Shown here in pieces: positions 33,095 through 42,880 of a DNA stretch of 64,000 nt. The translations under genes and the position numbers were made by a program. Source of the stretch: Bos javanicus (Eukaryota; Chordata; Mammalia; Artiodactyla; Bovidae); contig NC_083885.1 in the NCBI RefSeq assembly GCF_032452875.1, positions 31,475,925-31,539,924 on the forward strand, written 5' to 3'. Position 1 is the first letter of the stretch, and each line of letters starts with the position of its first letter. The notes under the pieces are model-generated. The model was not told the DNA's origin and ran no database searches. It was given only the letters and a program-made list of their open reading frames with translations.

Positions 33095-33545
33095 CATATA
33101 TTTTCACTCTTGCTGCTCCTAGTCTCAGATTAATGGAATCTGACTTCCTTCTTAAATGATGAAGCCTTGGCTATTTGACTAGCTTTGACTAATACGCTGT
33201 TAGCAAAAGTGATGCAAGCAGAGGTCATATACATACTAGTATAGCTTGACTTGGCTTTGTACATTAGTGACCAGACATGAAAAAATTATGTCCCAAGTAT
33301 TTGCTGGCCCTGGATTCTGGGTCCCAGAACAAGCACTCACGGAGCACATATAAACCCAATCCAGAGCCTAAAGCCATGCTCAACTGTATTTGACACCTGG
33401 AGTAAATCCATCCAGCTGAGATCCAGACAGGCTTAGCCAAATCACAGTTGACTTGAACCTCCCTGAGAAGAAATGCTTATTGTTGTAAGCCACAGAGTTC
33501 TGGGATCATTTGCTATGTCAACTGTGCAGTAGCTAACAGGTATAC
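33095..33545 (+). repeat. Ancient LTR relic (MLT1-like)
   Basis: CTTTGACTAATACGCTGTTAGC, AAAGTGATGCAAGCAGAGG and, near the end, CTTATTGTTGTAAGCCACAGAG and GCTATGTCAACTGTGCAGTAGCTAACAG. This is the layout of old MLT1-type LTRs. Non-coding; subfamily uncertain. Confidence 0.55.
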
Positions 33546-33569
33546 CACAGGTACCCAGCAGCATTGATA

Positions 33570-33720
33570 ACAACAGTAACAGGTCGCCAAGTGCTTACTA
33601 TATTTTGTCTCATTTGATCTTCTCATAATTGTAGAATGTCTCATTATCCTCAGACACAGAGAGTTTAAATAACATGCTCAAATACAAAAATAATATGTGA
33701 TAAACCCACCTAGGTTCTTA
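33570..33720 (-). repeat. MIR relic
   Basis: AAGTGCTTACTATATTTTGTC, TTTGATCTTCTCATAATTG, CAGACACAGAGAGTTTAAATAACATGCTC follow the reverse complement of MIR. Confidence 0.55.
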
Positions 33721-34006
33721 ATGACCATAACAGACAGCCTCTCAAAATGTCCAAAATTTGGCTTCCTAAGAAGACAGCATAAGATGTTTTGAGGGCTTTG
33801 GAAGTATGTTTGATATTCTCTCTCTGTGAGTGGAATTCTGACTTAACCTGAGATTAAGAATACAGTGTAAAACGGTCAGTTCCAATCTCAGACACATGTA
33901 AGAATTACCCAGTGTTGGTAGTGGGGAGAGAGAAATAAGTGTCCATCCTAGACATTCTAAAGCAAACACTCCAGATGTAGAGAAATATGGATATTTATTT
34001 GGAATA

Positions 34007-34321
34007 TGCTTTTGAACTGTGGTGTTGCAGAAGACTCTTGAGAGTCCCTTGGACAGCAAGGAGATCAAACCAGTCAATCCTAAAGGAAATCAGTCCTGAA
34101 TATTCATTGGAAGGACCGATGCCGAAGCTGAAACTCCATTACTTTGGCCACCTGATGGGCAGAGCTGACTCTGGGTTGAATGATATCACTGACTCAATGG
34201 ACATGAGTTTGAGCAAGCTCCAGGATATGGTGGAGGACAGGAAAGCCTGGCACGGTGCAGTCTATGGAGTCACAAAGAGTGGGACATGACTGAGCAATTG
34301 AACAGCAACCATAACAACAAA
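34007..34321 (+). mobile_element. BovB 3' fragment, older type, internally deleted
   Basis: TGCTTTTGAACTGTGGTGTTGC to GGGACATGACTGAGCAATTG and an AACAGCAACCATAACAACA tail. About 75 bp normally present after GAGCTGACTC (the TTGGAAAAGACCCTGATGC to GATGAGATGG part) is missing at about 34176. The tail is AAC-rich and lacks GAACT units. No clear TSD. Confidence 0.9.
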
Positions 34322-34500
34322 ATGCTTTCCAGGCAATCTCAAAGGAGCTAGACCTGCATCTCTCTGAGGGACTCTTAGGCTACGAATGGTGATGTTTATT
34401 AAGAGAATAAGCCTCTTTACATTCTCTTTCCTGAATGTCATGTTGTGTGAATCTCTATTTTTGGACTTTGGAGAAAATGTCATACCCAGTGTAAAAAAAA

Positions 34501-34611
34501 GTTGGTCATTCAGTCGTGTCCTACTCTTTGTGGACTGTAGCCCACCAGGTTCCTCTGTCCATGGAATTTTCTGGGCAAGAATACGCGAGTAGGTTGCCAT
34601 TTCCTTCTCCT
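34501..34611 (+). mobile_element. Single Bov-A unit
   Basis: GTTGGTCATTCAGTCGTGTC to GCCATTTCCTTCTCC, with the GCGACCCCA part deleted, and with neither a tRNA head nor a second unit. Strand follows the BOV-A2 convention. Preceded by A8. Confidence 0.85.
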
Positions 34612-34674
34612 TAAAAGAAACTTGACATTCTTCTTCTTCACTCTCTTAGCAGTATCACATCATGAAAAGATTAT

Positions 34675-34915
34675 GAAAAAAGCATGACATTAGAAGTAAA
34701 AAAGACTTGTGTTCCAATCCTGGCTTTTCTATAAGCTCTATGACTTTGAACATAACACTTAAATTTACTTTCTTCCTTTTAAAAAGACTATTAAACATAA
34801 TAGTCTTCACTAAGTAGGGCTGTTTAGAGGACTCACTGAGATAACATGTCCTAGAACACCCTGTCCCATGGCACAGCTTGTTGTGTGAGTGCTCAATACA
34901 CACCAGGCTCTGTGC
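34675..34915 (+). repeat. MIR relic, near full length
   Basis: TGTTCCAATCCTGGCTTTTC, CTATGACTTTGAACATAACACTTAA, GGGCTGTTTAGAGGACTCACTGAGATAAC and GTGTGAGTGCTCAATACA match MIR from core to 3' end. Confidence 0.75.
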
Positions 34916-35934
34916 TCCCTTCTAAAGTGAATCAAGTTGTACAGACTTTGTAACAGCAAGAGAACAAAGACTGTTTTAAATGATTAGTGTGCAAGAGTTC
35001 TGTGAACGGTGGATGCTAGGTTAGCACTTTTATTGAAGAGCACAAGCCAGGAGGCAGAGTCTATGTAAACACAGGATTATGCCTCAGGACAATATTGCCT
35101 TCACAACTTGTGTTTAGTCCAGAAGAGGAAACAGGGTCCTGAATGGCTCAGATCCCAGAGACTTGCCAGAATCCCAAGTTCACAAAATGTTAAATTGTCT
35201 CCAGGTGGTGAATCTGATAGAGAATTTCTTCTTTATTTTCTCACCTTATTAAAAAATGTGATAATGGAATATGATCACTATATATTGTCTATGCCTGCCT
35301 GCCCGCTGCCTGTGCCTAACTTAGAGGAATACCTTCTTGATATTTTAAAAGACTATCAGATTTTTTTTGGGGGGGGTCCTGTTTTTTTGTAAATTTGTAA
35401 GGTAAATATATTGCACATTAAATGAGAAAAAATATATATAACTTTTTTCTCCCATCATATTCTCTTGTGCTTTCCAGATAAGCAAAGCAAATTGTCAGCT
35501 TTATACTCATCCTGGAAAACCTGACACTTAAGTGATATGCTCAAGAAACTATAGGAAACATAGGTAGAAGACAGAGTGCTTGTGCTTTTAAAAACTTGCT
35601 GAATCACTGGGGAAGATTGTATTCTTTGGGAAATTAGCATAAATATCAGGGTACAGAGCTTAATCTCATTATTTTCTAAGTTATCACCACATACCCCTCA
35701 GTTCAGAAGATAATATTCTGTGGTGTAATTCTTAACAGAATAGACAAGCTTCTCCCCCACCCCACCCTTGCTCTGGTTTCAGTGTATTTAAAATTTTTCA
35801 AAGCCTCAGGAGGTATACAGTTTAGATCAACAGACCTTTTGTTATGAGATAGAAGATCATCACACACACCAATCCACCAATACCTTCCCCCTACCCCACC
35901 ACTTCTGTCTTTTGTTGTTTTGCTGTGCAGTTGC
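34916..35934. other. Unique intergenic DNA
   Basis: A T8G8 block at 35361-35376 and C-rich patches at about 35752-35767 and 35886-35898 stand out. No gene or repeat recognised. Confidence 0.5.
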
Positions 35935-35935
35935 T

Positions 35936-36425
35936 CAGTCATATCAGACTTCTTGCGACCCCATGGACTGTAGCACGCCAGGCTTCCCTATCCCTCACCA
36001 TCTCCCAGAGCTTGCTCAAACTCGTGTCTGTTGAGTTGGTGATGCCATCCAACCATCTCATCCTCTGTCATCCTCTTCTCCTCCTGGCTTGAATCTTTCC
36101 CAGCATCTGGGTCTTTTCTAACGAGTTGGCTCTTCACATCAGGTGGTCAAAGTATTGGAGCTTCAGCTTCAGCATCAGTCCTTCCAATGAATATTCGAGA
36201 CTGATTTCCTTTATGATTGACTGGTTTGATATCTTTGCAGTCCAAGGGACTCTCAAAAGTCTTCTCCAACACCACAATTCAAAAGCATCAATTCTTCTGC
36301 ACTCAGTTTTCTTTATGGTCCGACCCTTACATCCATACATGACTAGTGGAAAAACCATAGCTTTGACTATAGGGACCTTTGTAGGCAAACTACCATCTCT
36401 GCTTTTTAATATGCTGTCTAGGTTT
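35936..36425 (-). mobile_element. BovB 3' fragment, older type
   Basis: GCAGTTGCTCAGTCATATC to AATATGCTGTCTAGGTT. Truncated about 490 bp from the 3' end, close to where the copy at 22712-23212 ends. CATCAGGTGGTCAAAG and CTTGAATCTTTCCCAGC mark it as older type. ORFs on both strands are shadows of it. Confidence 0.93.
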
Positions 36426-37237
36426 TTCGTACTGTTTATTACCCACCCCCACCGCCCCCGCAGATCTCTTTAGGTTCCTGGACACCGGAGAGGGCCAGGA
36501 TGAGCTAGCAGCTCTGGGTCTTCAAACCAGCAGTTCTAATCTGCTCCCACCCACCCCACCCACTTCCTCCAACCACAAAGAGGCACTGGCCAAGGCTGAG
36601 ACAATCAAGTAATCAAGGGGATATTCAGACAGACAGAAAAGGAAAACAGAGCTCTAGCCCATCACCCACCTCCACAGAATACCCTATTACTACTTCTCAG
36701 GAAGCATCTCAGGCAAGGTTTCTAAGGACAAACCCTTTGAAGCAGAAACTAGAGAGATTATGAGTTGTAATCAGTAAAAAGAAATGAGTGAGATGTCAAG
36801 GCTGATTACTGGAAATTGGAATGTATGATGAACACAGGGCCAGAAGGAACATGAAAAATCAGAGAACTGGGTGGTGAACTGAGTTTAGGTATGTTCAATG
36901 CATTCCAGGGTCTGTTTTAGGGTCAATAATTGGCAGGGTTTAGAGCCTCATTCTTCACTACTATAATCAGATGTACTTAATAGTTCCTCTGAAGTGTAGA
37001 TGCCTGGTTTGCCTGCATGGAGGTGCGTTTATATTTTTGCTTCATAAGCTATAATGTACTTAGGATCATTAAGCCTAATGAAGAGCGTGGCAACACATGG
37101 GGGAAGTATGTGAGTCTCCAAAGAAATACTTTGCCTTCTTCATAAAGATAATTTGGGAAGAAAAATAAAATGTTGCGTGCAGTAAAGGCTGTATATATTC
37201 TTATATTTGGTATGTAAATATCCTTACTTTATCAGAT
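36426..37237. other. Unique DNA with a C-rich block
   Basis: About 36436-36570 is unusually C-rich (ACCCACCCCCACCGCCCCCG, then CCCACCCACCCCACCC). The rest is ordinary AT-rich sequence. Confidence 0.55.
36546..36561 (-). promoter_or_regulatory. G-quadruplex motif (minus strand)
   Basis: The plus strand reads CCCACCCACCCCACCC, so the minus strand has GGGTGGGGTGGGTGGG: four G-runs separated by single-nucleotide loops, the arrangement expected for a very stable parallel quadruplex. Whether it folds or matters in vivo is not visible here. Confidence 0.75.
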
Positions 37238-37447
37238 TTGTTGCTATTTAGTCGCCAAGTTGTGCCTCGCTCTTTGCGACCCCATGGACTGTAGCCTGCC
37301 AGGCTCCTTTGTCCATGGAATTCTCCAGAAAAAATACTGGAGTGGGTTGCCATTTCCTTCTCCAGTGCATCGTCTCGACCCAGGGATCAAACCCACGTCT
37401 CCTGCTTTGGCAGGCAGGTTCTTTATCACTCAGCCACCAGGGAAGCC
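37238..37447 (-). mobile_element. Bov-tA SINE
   Basis: TTGCTATTTAGTCGCCAAG tail end; head end CAGCCACCAGGGAAGCC at 37447. A weak TACTTTA match flanks it. Confidence 0.9.
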
Positions 37448-38980
37448 TACTTTAGCGATCAGGTAACCTTAAATAGATGATGCAAAGAAGAACTCTTTTC
37501 CTGGGAGAATCTGAACCCAGCATGGCTGTACCTTATCTAGTTCAGGGAAAGAGAAAGGCTGCTGGTGGCAGGACTTTGCTTTTGATTGTGGCGACAACGT
37601 GTTGGGAAGCATCTAACCTTTAGAATCTTCTTTTATAAAAAAAATCTCAGTCCCACTTATTCGTTTTGCCTTTCCAAAAAATTACTCACCACCATCACTA
37701 CTGTGACCTGGTTTCTTTACTAGTAAAAGAAAAGGGCTTATTTGGTGATTTCTGAGATCAAAGGCTCAGTCTACCCTAGGCCTCATCCTTGGCAAAAATA
37801 AGCCCAGGGCTTTAAGAAAAAAAGACTTAAATCTCCACTGGAATTATTTTTGCTTTGAGATGACAGGACTTCAGCTATGCCTTCAAAATATTCCTATTCT
37901 TTCATATAATCACATTCAATAATCATTAAAAAAATATTTTTTTTTTCTTTTCTTGCCTAATGTTCTGTGTCCTTCATTTTTCTCTGCACCTAATTTGATG
38001 GCAAAATAAAGCCACGAATATAGAAATATTCATCCTCTAGCCATTGCATTAATTGATGTCTGGGAGTAAGGTGATGCTATCTAATGAGACTGAATCAAGT
38101 GATCAGTGCAAAATACTGATTTTCAAATACATTTTATCTAACCATTTGAGCTGCCTTGAAAATTGGCATAATTACACAGTCTGAGCCTCTAAGATATGGT
38201 AATTCTTGATTCAGATATTTCATTTCACAGGAGAGGGAATCAGAAGGCAAGGTTTGATGTGAGTGACTTCAGCACTTATTACCTATAACAGAGCATACTT
38301 TTCAAACACACACATGAAAGAAATGTAAATTATTAAATTACCGCAAGTGATTCTGAACAAGTAGACCCACTCTAACATCTTTACCACAAATGAAGCCTTT
38401 ACTACTTTTCCTTCTTTTTCAGAAAAATAGTCTAATAATCAAAGGACTATGAATATTCAGAACAAAAATGGGATTAGAAATTTTAAGGTGGTTATACAAT
38501 GAGAGGAGAGAAATTAGATTTTTTTAATTCATTGGGTCACATTACATCCATTTCAGATTCCACAACTGGCACTTCCTCCTCACAACAGAGGATTCATTAT
38601 GAAGTAAAAGCAATTTTAGAAAGAATTTTACTGAATTATGGAAAGAAAATCACCACAGAATTACTGGTAGTTAAAAAACTGAAATAACATGTGTGCATGT
38701 GTGTATGTGGGCATCTGTAAAGTTTACACATTTACACATTTCACACATATGGATGTAAGGATAAGCATAGGTAAGAGGCAGAGTCAAAGTTATGAATCCT
38801 GTTTCCAGAAAGTATGCCAAATTGTGTGTGACTCTACAGTTTCAAGGAGCACAAATAAGCCCTCTTTCAAAAACTGAACATCATTATTGTCTGCCTAACA
38901 TATAGCAGCAATTGGATAGTGCTCTAAAGTTCACAAAAAATTAATTCAATATATTATAAGAAATACCATAATGTATTTGC
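37448..38980. other. Unique AT-rich intergenic DNA
   Basis: Nothing recognised apart from short GT/CA-rich patches near 38693-38760. Confidence 0.5.
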
Positions 38981-38984
38981 CACA

Positions 38985-39180
38985 TTTGCACTACTGTATC
39001 CTGGATCTGCTCAAGTCTAGGACCACAGCTTTCCAATCAGCTTTCATTTCATCATTTTCTACTCTGTCTTCCAGAGTCCTCTCAGAGTAATTAATTTTTA
39101 TGATGTGAAAAGCTGAACACATCACCTCCCCAACACTTCTTTTGGAAAAACAAATCCAGTTATGGGATTTTTCTGAAACT
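38985..39180 (+). repeat. L2 LINE relic
   Basis: CTACTCTGTCTTCCAGAGTCC, AGTAATTAATTTTTATGATGTG and CACATCACCTCCCCAACAC match the L2 block with 'cagccagagtgatctttt' and 'catgtcactcccctgc'. Confidence 0.5.
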
Positions 39181-39466
39181 CGGCAGACTTTGCTGATAAG
39201 TCACAAGAAAATAAATTGCAATTTCTGAGAGAAATAACTTTTCTTCTTGCTTTTCAATATTAGAAAATGGTTTTGTGTAACATATTTGATACATGGATGT
39301 ATGAATCAAGCCATTGATTTTTACCCTCACAAACAACAATATTTATGTGATAGCACGAAGAGGAAAAAAGCTGATTGCTCATGGAAAAAAAGACCATAAA
39401 GTCATGGAAAATGACTGTGGGAGAGAACAATATTTTTTCAGATATTCAGCTCCTTTCCAGAAGGAA

Positions 39467-39468
<2 letters not shown>

Positions 39469-39502
<34 letters not shown>
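39469..39502. repeat. (AT)n microsatellite
   Basis: About 17 AT units. Confidence 0.97.
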
Positions 39503-39506
<4 letters not shown>

Positions 39507-39875
39507 ATCTCAAATGTATAAAACCTTATTATTGTAAAATATATAACATTAAAATTATACAATCTTAAAATACTTGAAACACCACTTTTAGAATTCTAAA
39601 TAAAATGAAAGCTATATTAGATTGTCAATATAATGCAAACTTAAATCAGTATTACATCAGTAGGTTTAAACTGCGAGTAATGTACAGTATTGCAGATACT
39701 GTACAAAACTGGGAAACCAGAACTCAAGGAAAAGAATGACATTGTTGAAAGGGTGGTGATTTCAAAACATGCGAGATTCTAAACCATAGCTATACCCCAG
39801 CATATTTGCTAATTATGTGCTAATGCTTTCTAATAAGATCTTTAAGACAATAACCAATTCTTATTTATGAGTGGC

Positions 39876-40002
39876 AAGAGTCCCTGGAGGAGGAAATGGC
39901 AACCCACTTCAGTATTCTTGCTTGGAGAATCCCATGGACAGAGGAGCCTGGCAGACTACAGTCCATGGGGTCACAAAGAGTCAGACATAATGAGCAACTT
40001 TT
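39876..40002 (+). mobile_element. Bov-tA SINE, 5'-truncated
   Basis: Only the Bov-A part remains (AGTCCCTGGAGGAGGAAATG to GTCAGACATAATGAGC), with loss of the C in GACATGACTGAGC and of the whole tRNA head. Confidence 0.9.
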
Positions 40003-40114
40003 ACTTTTTTCTATTCCATTTATTGGTAAACATACACACTGAGGTGGAAATGAGAGTCTAAATTTCTTTTTTCCATTGCATTGTTATTTTTTAATTGTCT
40101 ATTTTTGGACACAT

Positions 40115-40565
40115 GTATGATCATTAATTTTATGTGTCATCTTGGCTGTGTTAAGAGATACCCAGAGAGCTGGTAAAACATTTTTTCAAGGTGTGTCTGA
40201 GAGTGTCTGGAAGAAACTAACACTGACTCAGCAGATTGGTAAAGAGGATGGCCTTCACCAGTACATGTGGGCAATGTCCATCCACTAAAAGCCTGAGTAG
40301 AACAAAAAGGCAGAGTTAGGACAAATCTGCTCCCACTGTTTGACCTAAGACATCCATCTTCTCCTGCCCTCAGACATCAGTGCTCTTGGTTCCTGGGCTC
40401 TAGGATTCAGATCAAGATATAACCACTGATTTCCCAAGTCTCAGGTTTCTGGGCTTGTTCTGAATTATACCACCAGCTGGGCTTTCCTGTTTCTTCTGCT
40501 TGAAGATAGAAGACTGTAGGATTAGTCTCCATGTCATGAGAGTTATTTCTTATAATAAATCTCTC
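40115..40565 (+). repeat. Ancient mammalian repeat, LTR-like
   Basis: ATTAATTTTATGTGTCATCTTGGC, AAGGTGTGTCTGAGAGTGTCTGG, GATGGCCTTCACC, CTTCTCCTGCCCTCAGAC and AATAAATCTCTCTCCAGA are phrases of a widespread old mammalian repeat. I am unsure of its family name. Confidence 0.5.
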
Positions 40566-40603
40566 TCCAGATAGACAGATATATATAGGTCTGTAGCTAT
40601 ATT

Positions 40604-40632
40604 TACACACACACACACATACACACACACAT
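40604..40632. repeat. (CA)n microsatellite
   Basis: ACACAC run interrupted once by AT. Confidence 0.95.
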
Positions 40633-41254
40633 ATTTATACACAGATTTCAACCTGAGGTGTACTTTCATTCATCTTCACTTCCTGATCCATTATCTACTG
40701 ATCTAGTCTTGACCTGTCTTCTTCTGACTTAAATGATGTCAGAGAAGTGAAAAGAGTTCACAAACAGTCCTTTACCTTATTCCCCTTCTCTTATTTTTTA
40801 TAACAATATGCACAATGCAAATTCATGTCAAAAGCCATTCCTGTTATAATTCAGATTATAAACTCTTATAGGCCTTAAATGTGCAGTCAGTAGTTCATTG
40901 TGAACCACACAAAGAATTGGAGGATAAGAGAGTGGCCCTATGAGGAAAGGGCAAAAATGAGAGAGAAAGGTGAATGGATTGCAGTTATTTTGCATGGATC
41001 ACAGACTCTCCAGGATCATTTAAGATTCATCTTCCAATCTAGTAAAAGTTACAGCATAGATAAGATGGAACAGGAGTCTGTTTAATTTAGCACATCCGAA
41101 ATGAAATAAGGATAATTTTTTACATGAACAACTTGGCTTGCTGTTAAAGGATAATATTCTGAGAGCTTTCATAATTTGAAATGAATATCCACGAAGGTTT
41201 TGAGATTTGTTGCTGAAGGGTCATGGTTTTATATAGGCTCCCACCATTACATTG

Positions 41255-41735
41255 ACTACTTCACTCATCCTTTCTTTAAACATATATTGAGTCTCTACTA
41301 TATGCAAGTGTGTGGCACATAGACAAACATCTGTTCAACATCTTGTTTGATCTTGAAACAACTTATTTGATCACTAAATCACTCTTTCAAACATATTAAA
41401 TGAGTTCCTCTCTTTCATGTGGCAGTCTTTTTACTAGGCAATAGCATAGTCAAAGATCTGTATAAAAAATAAGTTCTACATTTGATAAATTCAGAGGTTT
41501 ATGGAGAAGGCAGAAAATGTGTTTAAATACAGGGTGATATGTGATAAAATAGGGTTATATCTAAGATGGCACAAAGAATTAATTTTTAGAAGGATCACAG
41601 AAAATTTCAGATGGGCAATGACACTTAAGTCAGATCACGATGGATGAGTAGGAATATGTTAAGTGGATGCTAAAATTCGTGTGTAAACGGATTTGGATGT
41701 GAGGATATACATGAGTTTCATGAAACCAGTGTTAA
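41255..41735 (-). repeat. L2 LINE relics, probably two
   Basis: CTTTAAACATATATTGAGTCTCTACTATATGC is one L2 3' end in reverse. AAATGAGTTCCTCTCTTTCATG to GAGAAGGCAGAAAATG and AGAAGGATCACAGAAAATTTC looks like a second, longer one. Confidence 0.55.
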
Positions 41736-41737
41736 GA

Positions 41738-41910
41738 TCAGTGGTTTTTAATGAGGGAAAATTTTGTGACCATGGAACATTTGGCAGTGCCTGGAGCCAT
41801 TTTTAATTGCCATGACGTGTAAGGAGATGCTATGAGAATCTAATGAGCAGAGGCTAAGTATGCTGCTAAACCCCTTACAATGTGAAAGCAAAGGTTCACA
41901 TCAAACACCA
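41738..41910 (+). repeat. MER20-like hAT-Charlie relic
   Basis: ATTTTGTGACCATGGAACATTTGGCAGTGCCTGGAGCCATTTTTAATTGCC, CAGAGGCTAAGTATGCTGCTAAACCCCTTACAATG match the MER20 body (gacatttggcaatgtctggagacatttttgg, gccagggatgctgctaaacatcctacaatg). A non-autonomous DNA transposon fossil. Confidence 0.72.
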
Positions 41911-41929
41911 AAAACATACTCAGCCCAAT

Positions 41930-42285
41930 TTGCAACAATATTGTTGAACTTGAGAGCATTATGCTAAGTGAAATAAGACAAATACCATATGATTTCACAC
42001 ATATGTGGAATAAAAAACAAAAAAGCAAACAAACAAAAAACAAAGTAAATGAACAAATCAAACTAAGCGTGCTGATACAGGGAACAGAGTAGTGGTTAGC
42101 AAAGGGGAAGGGGCAGAGTAGGGGTGGTGGAAGAAGGCCAAAATGGATAAAAGGGATCGAATGTATGGTAAGGGATGGAAACGAAACTTGTGGTGGTGGA
42201 CGTGCTGTGGCTATGCAGAAGCAGAAATAGAAGGTGCTATACCTGAAACACATGTTACCTTAATAAAAACTAAACCTAGAATTAG
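41930..42285 (+). repeat. Old L1 3' UTR
   Basis: GAGAGCATTATGCTAAGTGAAATAAGAC, ATACCATATGATTTCACACATATGTGG, GTGGTTAGCAAAGGGGAAGGGG and ACACATGTTACCTTAATAAAA: the end of an old L1, with a G-rich purine tract at 42103-42130. ORFs crossing it are shadows. Confidence 0.8.
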
Positions 42286-42317
42286 AAAAGATTACTTGGT
42301 CCAAACCATCAATAGTG

Positions 42318-42529
42318 GTGGTTCAGTCATTCAGTTGTGTCTGACTCTTGTGACCCCCTGGACTATCGTCTGCCAGGTTCCTCTGTCCATGAGATTCCCA
42401 GGCAAGAGTAATGGAGTAGCTTGTCATTTCTTTCTCCAAGGGAATCTTCCCGACTCAGGAATTGAACTTAGGTCTCCTGCATTGCAGTTGCAGGTGGATT
42501 CTTTACTGACTGAGCTACAAAGGAAGCTT
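42318..42529 (-). mobile_element. Bov-tA SINE
   Basis: GGTTCAGTCATTCAGTTGTG tail end; CTACAAAGGAAGC head end. It directly follows the L1 3' end. Confidence 0.9.
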
Positions 42530-42559
42530 TCAAATGTCAACAGTGACTTTTAAAAAAAC

Positions 42560-42880
42560 AGATAAAGGACCAGCAGAAAAAGAGGTTGGAACTGAAGTAA
42601 AATCTCACATATAGAGCTTGGATATCTTATTATGGGTAATGGGAGGAAGTGATATTGTTTTAACAGGATAATTACATTTTTTATTTATTATCCAAGATAA
42701 CTCTACAAATTGAAGTATGGAAGATAAATCTGTTGGCACTGAAATTAAATGCTGTGATACCAATAATTAGAGTATTGCAGTAGCTATTGCAGTAATTTTG
42801 GCAAGTAATTATGGGAATATGAAGTAAGACTACAGAGATGGAACAAGATAGAGGATATCAAATCATTAAAAGTACACACA
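42560..42880 (-). repeat. L2 LINE relic
   Basis: CCAAGATAACTCTACAAATTG, GGAAGATAAATCTGTTGGC, GCAGTAGCTATTGCAGTAATTTTGGCAAG and AGACTACAGAGATGGAACAAG follow the L2 reverse complement (gctattgcagtaatccaggcaagagatgatgg). Confidence 0.65.

Noticed and set aside
42103..42130. G-rich tract GGGGAAGGGG...GGGG
   Set aside because: Explained by the normal polypurine tract of L1 3' UTRs, with only three long runs.
41840..42253. 137-codon hydrophobic reverse frame resembling a membrane protein
   Set aside because: It is the antisense of an old L1 3' UTR and a MER20 relic; the hydrophobic run comes from polypurine sequence read backwards.
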